Source of the DNA: Promicromonospora thailandica
GTDB taxonomy: Bacteria > Actinomycetota > Actinomycetes > Actinomycetales > Cellulomonadaceae
Assembly: GCF_024171955.1 (NCBI RefSeq)
Contig: NZ_JAMTCS010000001.1
Span: 558,001 to 622,000, forward strand
Length of the DNA: 64,000 nucleotides
Reading direction: 5' to 3'
How positions within the stretch are numbered: the first letter of the stretch is position 1; every line of letters starts with the position of its first letter. The position numbers and the translations under genes were made by a program. The notes below the pieces were generated by a model. The model was given only the letters and a program-made list of their open reading frames with translations. It was not told the origin of the DNA and ran no database searches. This document shows positions 60,375-64,000 of the stretch, piece after piece.

Positions 60375-61490
60375 ATGTCGGCTTCATCCGAACTCATGGA
60401 GGTTCTCGCCGGCATGGACACGATTCTCGAGCAGGCTCCGGCCCGACCGGAGCCCGCCACCGCCGCGGACGGCCCGCCGCCCGTGGCCTCCGCACCGGAC
60501 CGGCAGCGGCCGGACCGGCGGTGGATGATCGACGTGGCCATCGGGGTCGTGTCCAGCCTCGCGGTCGGCCTGCTCCTGGCGGGGTACCAGGCCTGGATCG
60601 ACGACGAGCGCGAGGAACGCACCCAGGCGGTCGAGGCCGAACGCTCCGACCACGACCAGATGCTGGCCAACGTGCAGTTCATCCGCGAGACCATCCGTGA
60701 CGCCCCGGAGGGGGTCAAGCCGTTCCGCGGGATGAACCTGCGCGGTGCCGACCTGTCCGGGATGGACCTCGGCTGCGCCGTCCGCTACGACGCGTCCGGC
60801 AGCTGGGCGCGCACAAGCGTGGAGACGTGCGCCGACTTCACGGGTGCCGACCTCACCGGGGCACGGCTCGACGGCGCCAACCTGACCGGGGCCCTCCTGG
60901 TGGACGGCTCGCTCGAGGACGTCTCCGCCGTCAACCTCTTCGCGCCGGCCGCATCGATCGGCGGCTCCCTCGACGGCGCACGGTTCGAGGGGGCCGTGCT
61001 CTTCGGGTCGATGTTCCGGTCCCCCACGGGGACGCCGTCCTTCGTGAACTCCAGCCTCGACGGCGTCCAGGTCGAGTCCGGGCCGCAGGCACGCTCCGTG
61101 CTCACGCTCGACCAGGTCTCGATGACGGGGCTGCGGGTCACGTCCGCCGACGGCGCGACCGGTGCCCGGACCTCCATCGACTGCCGGACAGGGTTCGCGC
61201 AGGCGCGTCGCGGCGGTGAGGTGCAGCAGATCTCCTCGTACACCGACCTGACCGACGGCGGCCGCGTCCAGTGCGGCGACTACGGCGAGAACTGCGACTT
61301 CGACCGGTTCCCGCAGGTCGGCGCGCAGCTGGTCAGCGCGGGCGTCTGGAAGATGCCCGCCCCGGGATGCTCGGACGGCGCGTCCGGTCAGGTGCCGCAG
61401 GACACGCCCGCACAGGACGTGACCCGCTTCTACGACGAGCTGCTGCCCGACTGGACGCGCGAGGACATCGCGCAGGCGGAGACCCTCTGA
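60375..61490 (+). CDS. Membrane protein with pentapeptide-repeat domain
   Basis: About 371 residues; later ATGs at 60396 and 60414 are possible, the last with GGAGG. A Pro/Ala-rich N terminus is followed by one membrane helix (VAIGVVSSLAVGLLLAGYQAW, about 50-70) and a charged coiled segment. From about 115, runs such as MNLRGADLSGMDLG and ADFTGADLTGARLDGANLTG fit pentapeptide-repeat A(D/N)LxG patterns forming a right-handed quadrilateral beta-helix. A Cys-containing C-terminal domain (about 260-371) is not recognised. Function unknown. Confidence 0.8.
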   Translation: MSASSELMEVLAGMDTILEQAPARPEPATAADGPPPVASAPDRQRPDRRWMIDVAIGVVSSLAVGLLLAGYQAWIDDEREERTQAVEAERSDHDQMLANVQFIRETIRDAPEGVKPFRGMNLRGADLSGMDLGCAVRYDASGSWARTSVETCADFTGADLTGARLDGANLTGALLVDGSLEDVSAVNLFAPAASIGGSLDGARFEGAVLFGSMFRSPTGTPSFVNSSLDGVQVESGPQARSVLTLDQVSMTGLRVTSADGATGARTSIDCRTGFAQARRGGEVQQISSYTDLTDGGRVQCGDYGENCDFDRFPQVGAQLVSAGVWKMPAPGCSDGASGQVPQDTPAQDVTRFYDELLPDWTREDIAQAETL

Positions 61491-61515
61491 CACGCACGGC
61501 CGGCGGTCGCATGAA

Positions 61516-61531
61516 TGTGACCCATGTCACC
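61516..61531. promoter_or_regulatory. Crp-type binding-site-like dyad
   Basis: TGTGA-CCCATG-TCACC fits the TGTGA-N6-TCACA pattern of Crp/Fnr-family sites with one mismatch. It lies 45 bp before the GTG of the alpha/beta hydrolase and within a CGCACGG/CCGTGCG inverted repeat. Confidence 0.4.
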
Positions 61532-61575
61532 GTGCGAGGTCGAACTCGTTCCGGGTCGCGCCTCTCCGTACAGGG

Positions 61576-62451
61576 GTGAGCATCTCCGCACATCAGGCAC
61601 CCGCCGCCGTCCGCGGCGCATTCAGCGTCCTCGGCCGTACCGCACCCGGTCCGGCCGCCGCCCTCGCCGCACGCGCGTTCCTGCGCGTCGGTCGGCCCGC
61701 GCCGGTCCGCGCAGCCGACCGACCGGTCCATGAGGCGGCACGCCGCGGCCGGCTGTCGCACGAGGGTGTCGACGTCGCCACGTACGCCTGGGGCGTTCCG
61801 GATGCCCCGGCGGTGCTGCTCATGCACGGCTGGCAGAGCCGCGCGTCCGCCTTCGGGAGCCTCGTGTCCGCGCTCACCGGAGCGGGTCTCCGCGCCGTCG
61901 CCTACGACGCGCCGGCTCACGGCGACTCCGGCGGGCGCACCCGGACGGCGCTCGACGACGTCGCCATCGCCCGCCGCCTGACCGAGGCCGAGGCCGAGCC
62001 GTGGGCCGGCGTGGTGGGCCACTCCCTCGGAAGCCTCGCGGCCGGCGTCGCCGTCCGCGAGGGGGTACCCACCCAGCGGCTGGCAGGGATCGCGAGCATC
62101 GCGTCGTTCCGCTTCACCGAGGACGTGTACGTCCGGGCGATCGGGCTGCCGTGGTCGCTGCGTGACCGGTTCTCGCGGGCGTGGGCCCGCCACCTGCGGG
62201 ACAACCCGGAGGTCACGCCCGACGTCGCCGACCGGTTCGACCTCGTGGCACACCCGCTGCCGGGGCACGTCCGGGCGCTCTGGCTGCACGACGAGGGCGA
62301 CCGGCAGATCCCGCAGACCCAGAGCGAGCTGCTGCTCAGGGCGCACCCGGACACCGGTGAGCTCGTCACCACCACCGGTCTGGGCCACAACAGGATCCTG
62401 GGCGACCCCACGGTCCGCACCCAGGTCGTCGACCATCTGTCGTCCCGGTAG
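61576..62451 (+). CDS. Alpha/beta hydrolase, serine type
   Basis: 291 residues from a GTG at 61576. VLLMHGWQSRASAFGSL (oxyanion), VAYDAPAHGDSGG, nucleophile Ser in VVGHSLGSLAAGVAV, acid Asp in LWLHDEGDRQIP and His in GLGHNRIL form a standard hydrolase triad. An N-terminal 60-residue Ala/Arg-rich region precedes the fold; it may be a leader or a mis-chosen start. Substrate unknown. A Crp-like site lies upstream. Confidence 0.82.
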   Translation: MSISAHQAPAAVRGAFSVLGRTAPGPAAALAARAFLRVGRPAPVRAADRPVHEAARRGRLSHEGVDVATYAWGVPDAPAVLLMHGWQSRASAFGSLVSALTGAGLRAVAYDAPAHGDSGGRTRTALDDVAIARRLTEAEAEPWAGVVGHSLGSLAAGVAVREGVPTQRLAGIASIASFRFTEDVYVRAIGLPWSLRDRFSRAWARHLRDNPEVTPDVADRFDLVAHPLPGHVRALWLHDEGDRQIPQTQSELLLRAHPDTGELVTTTGLGHNRILGDPTVRTQVVDHLSSR

Positions 62452-62535
62452 CCGCCGGGTCCGGCGGGTCCGCCGACGCCGGGAGGGACACGTGCCGGGC
62501 GAACCACCGCGCGTGCCAGATCTCGAGGGGCACGG

Positions 62536-63516
62536 TCATGTCAGCACCACGCCCTTGCCGCCGATCGTGCCTGCCTCCATGTCGCGGTGGGCCTGCACGA
62601 TGTCGTCGAGCCGGTAGACGCGGCCGACCGGCACGGCCGCACGGCCGGCGGCGACGTCGTCGAGGAAGCCCTGCAGCGTGGCCGGAGCGAGGTCGGTGCT
62701 CTCGCCGGAGTAGGCGGTGAGCCGGACACCGTTGGGCAGCCAGTCCATGGGGTAGAACTCGGGGACGGTCCACTGGTCGGAGAGCATGCCGGTGAAGCAG
62801 ACCACGCCGCCGGGACGCACCGCCCGCAGGGTGTCACGGAGCACGTTGGTGCCGACCAGCTCGACGGCGCCGTCCACCCCGCCCGGCACGAGGTTGCGGA
62901 CCACCGGGGCGATGTCGCCGTCGTCGATCACCACCTGGTCCGCCCCGCCGGCCAGGAGCAGCGCGCGCCCGCTCTCCGAGCGCGTGGTGGAGATGACCGT
63001 CATCCCGCGCGCCCTGCCCAGGACGGCGAGGGCGAGGCCTACGGATGACGTCCCGCCGCGGATCAGCAGCGTCTGCCCGTCCCGGGCCTCCAGACCCACG
63101 CGGAGGGAGCCGGCGGCGGTCTGGAGCATCTCGGGCACCGCGCCGAGGACCTCCCAGGGAAGATCGCTGCGGAACGGGATCACCTGGGCGGCCGGCACGG
63201 TGACGAGCTCGGCGTAGCCGCCGTCGAACTCGCGGCCCATCCCGCCCATCATCGTCGCGACCTGGGTGCCCGCGGCGAGCCGGCCGCTCGGGTCCTGGTC
63301 GACCACGCCCACCGCCTCGATGCCGGGTACCCGGGGGAACGAGCCGCTGTACGCAAGACCCTGTCGGAAGTGCAGCTCTGAACGGTTCAGCCCGAAGGCC
63401 GCGACCCTGATCCGCACCCAGCCGGGCGCGGGCAGCGGCACGGGCACGTGGCGCACCCGCAGCACCTCGGGACCTCCGGCGTGGTCGACGACGACGGCCC
63501 GCATCGTCGCGCTCAT
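62536..63516 (-). CDS. Zinc-independent quinone oxidoreductase-like MDR protein
   Basis: 326 residues. MDR (medium-chain dehydrogenase/reductase) features: RAVVVDHAGGPEVLRVRHVP, FGLNRSELHFRQGLAYSG, PGIEAVGVVDQ and the cofactor loop LIRGGTSSVGLALAVLG. No zinc-ligand Cys/His set is evident, which fits NADPH quinone reductases. It probably reduces quinones or enones during stress. The ATG overlaps the MarR stop by four bases, so it is the second gene of the MarR operon and likely induced by the same ligand. Confidence 0.88.
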   Translation of the reverse strand: MSATMRAVVVDHAGGPEVLRVRHVPVPLPAPGWVRIRVAAFGLNRSELHFRQGLAYSGSFPRVPGIEAVGVVDQDPSGRLAAGTQVATMMGGMGREFDGGYAELVTVPAAQVIPFRSDLPWEVLGAVPEMLQTAAGSLRVGLEARDGQTLLIRGGTSSVGLALAVLGRARGMTVISTTRSESGRALLLAGGADQVVIDDGDIAPVVRNLVPGGVDGAVELVGTNVLRDTLRAVRPGGVVCFTGMLSDQWTVPEFYPMDWLPNGVRLTAYSGESTDLAPATLQGFLDDVAAGRAAVPVGRVYRLDDIVQAHRDMEAGTIGGKGVVLT

Positions 63517-63953
63517 GCGCCCAGCCCCTGCCGCCTCGAGGCGCCGAGCCGCTCCCGCAGGACGGCGAGGGCGTCGGCCAGCGCTGCGACGTCGACCCCG
63601 GACGGGTCGAGGTGGTCGGCGAGGGCACGGCCGGCGGTGTCGTCCGCGAAGGCGAGGGCGTCGGCACCGGCCGGGGTCAGGACCACCAGAGCGGACCGGC
63701 GGTCCTGCGGGTTCGGTGCGCGCCTCACCAGGCCCGCGCGCTCGATCCGGTCCACGAGCTTGCTCGCCGCGCCGACCGTGATCGACAGGTCTTCCGACAC
63801 CTCGTGGACCCGGCAGCGGCCGGCATGCCGGTCCACCACCCTGAGGGCTTCGAGCGTCGCCAGGGAGACCGCGCCGGCGGCGGCGAGGCGGCTCTCGACC
63901 ATCGCCCAGAGCTCGGTCTCGTACCGCACCAGTACATCGAAGAAGTTCCGCAT
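63513..63953 (-). CDS. MarR-family transcriptional regulator
   Basis: 146 residues from the ATG at 63953; a GTG at 63974 is an alternative. MarR winged helix: VSLATLEALRVVDRH, RVHEVSEDLSITVGAASKLVDRIERAGLVRRAPNPQDRRSALVVLT (in parts), the wing being DRRSALV. Family members are repressors relieved by phenolic, quinone or oxidative ligands. A strong palindrome 28 bp upstream is the likely autoregulatory operator, and the downstream quinone oxidoreductase is the likely target. Confidence 0.9.
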   Translation of the reverse strand: MRNFFDVLVRYETELWAMVESRLAAAGAVSLATLEALRVVDRHAGRCRVHEVSEDLSITVGAASKLVDRIERAGLVRRAPNPQDRRSALVVLTPAGADALAFADDTAGRALADHLDPSGVDVAALADALAVLRERLGASRRQGLGA

Positions 63954-63980
63954 GCCCGCAGAACAGCCTTCCACGGAATT

Positions 63981-63996
63981 ATATTCCCTGGAATAT
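63981..63996. promoter_or_regulatory. MarR operator palindrome
   Basis: ATATTCC-CT-GGAATAT, perfect 7-bp arms with a two-base centre, in an AT-rich stretch that stands out in this GC-rich region. It lies 28-43 bp before the MarR ATG, where a promoter is expected. Confidence 0.75.
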
Positions 63997-64000
63997 TAAT

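Overview
The window is about 64 kb of very GC-rich DNA, densely coded on both strands, with GTG/TTG starts, four-base ATGA/GTGA stop-start overlaps, several apparently leaderless promoters and gene families typical of Actinomycetota. A secreted GH16 laminarinase with a C-terminal ricin-type (CBM13) domain, LacI/ROK regulators, a sortase-E-like surface protein and a HspR/HAIR heat-shock site suggest a soil or plant-litter actinobacterium near Cellulosimicrobium, Isoptericola or Promicromonospora. That placement is inference. No rRNA, tRNA, IS element, prophage or CRISPR was recognised. It reads as chromosome carrying many small metabolic modules, each next to its own regulator.

Layout, 1-20 kb. 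A truncated ketopantoate reductase gene is followed by molybdenum-cofactor genes (moaA, moaE-moeA) and an XdhC-type gene. Next come a MntA/HepT toxin-antitoxin pair with a 28-nt palindrome over the antitoxin ribosome-binding site, an S66 carboxypeptidase, a small heat-shock protein under a HAIR element and the GH16 glucanase. An oligopeptide-type ABC transporter operon ending in a ROK kinase (10.4-16.9 kb) is divergent from a ROK repressor and an M81 metallopeptidase. A strictly 16-bp-periodic, head-to-head repeat array (19.82-20.00 kb) closes this island.

Layout, 20-41 kb. A DDAH/arginine-deiminase-like enzyme and an ornithine cyclodeaminase lie divergent from an Lrp regulator. DedA, an MFS exporter with a convergent AraC regulator and small membrane proteins follow. 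Two paralogous modules (MmyB-type regulator divergent from an SDR) at 26.7-28.5 and 37.2-38.9 kb share an operator-like sequence; one SDR is frameshifted. Between them are a GlxA-type regulator with an isochorismatase-like hydrolase, a TetR/hydrolase/DsbA-like cluster with two perfect palindromic operators, a SARP regulator and NhaA. A secreted lectin/beta-helix protein ends this section.

Layout, 41-64 kb. Here are a surface protein with an LAATG signal, two FAD oxidoreductases beside an ECF41 sigma factor, and a compact operon of a sulfite-oxidase-fold molybdoenzyme, a flavin reductase and a zinc-ribbon protein. These would use the cofactor made by the 5' genes. Then come a LacI regulator with two Gfo/Idh/MocA dehydrogenases behind a palindromic operator, and TerC behind a possible manganese riboswitch. 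The rest holds hydrolases, a TetR, an enoyl-CoA hydratase-like protein, a membrane carboxylesterase, a pentapeptide-repeat membrane protein and a MarR/quinone-oxidoreductase pair with its own operator at the window end.

Most functional assignments rest on motifs read by eye and on family knowledge; no database search was run.
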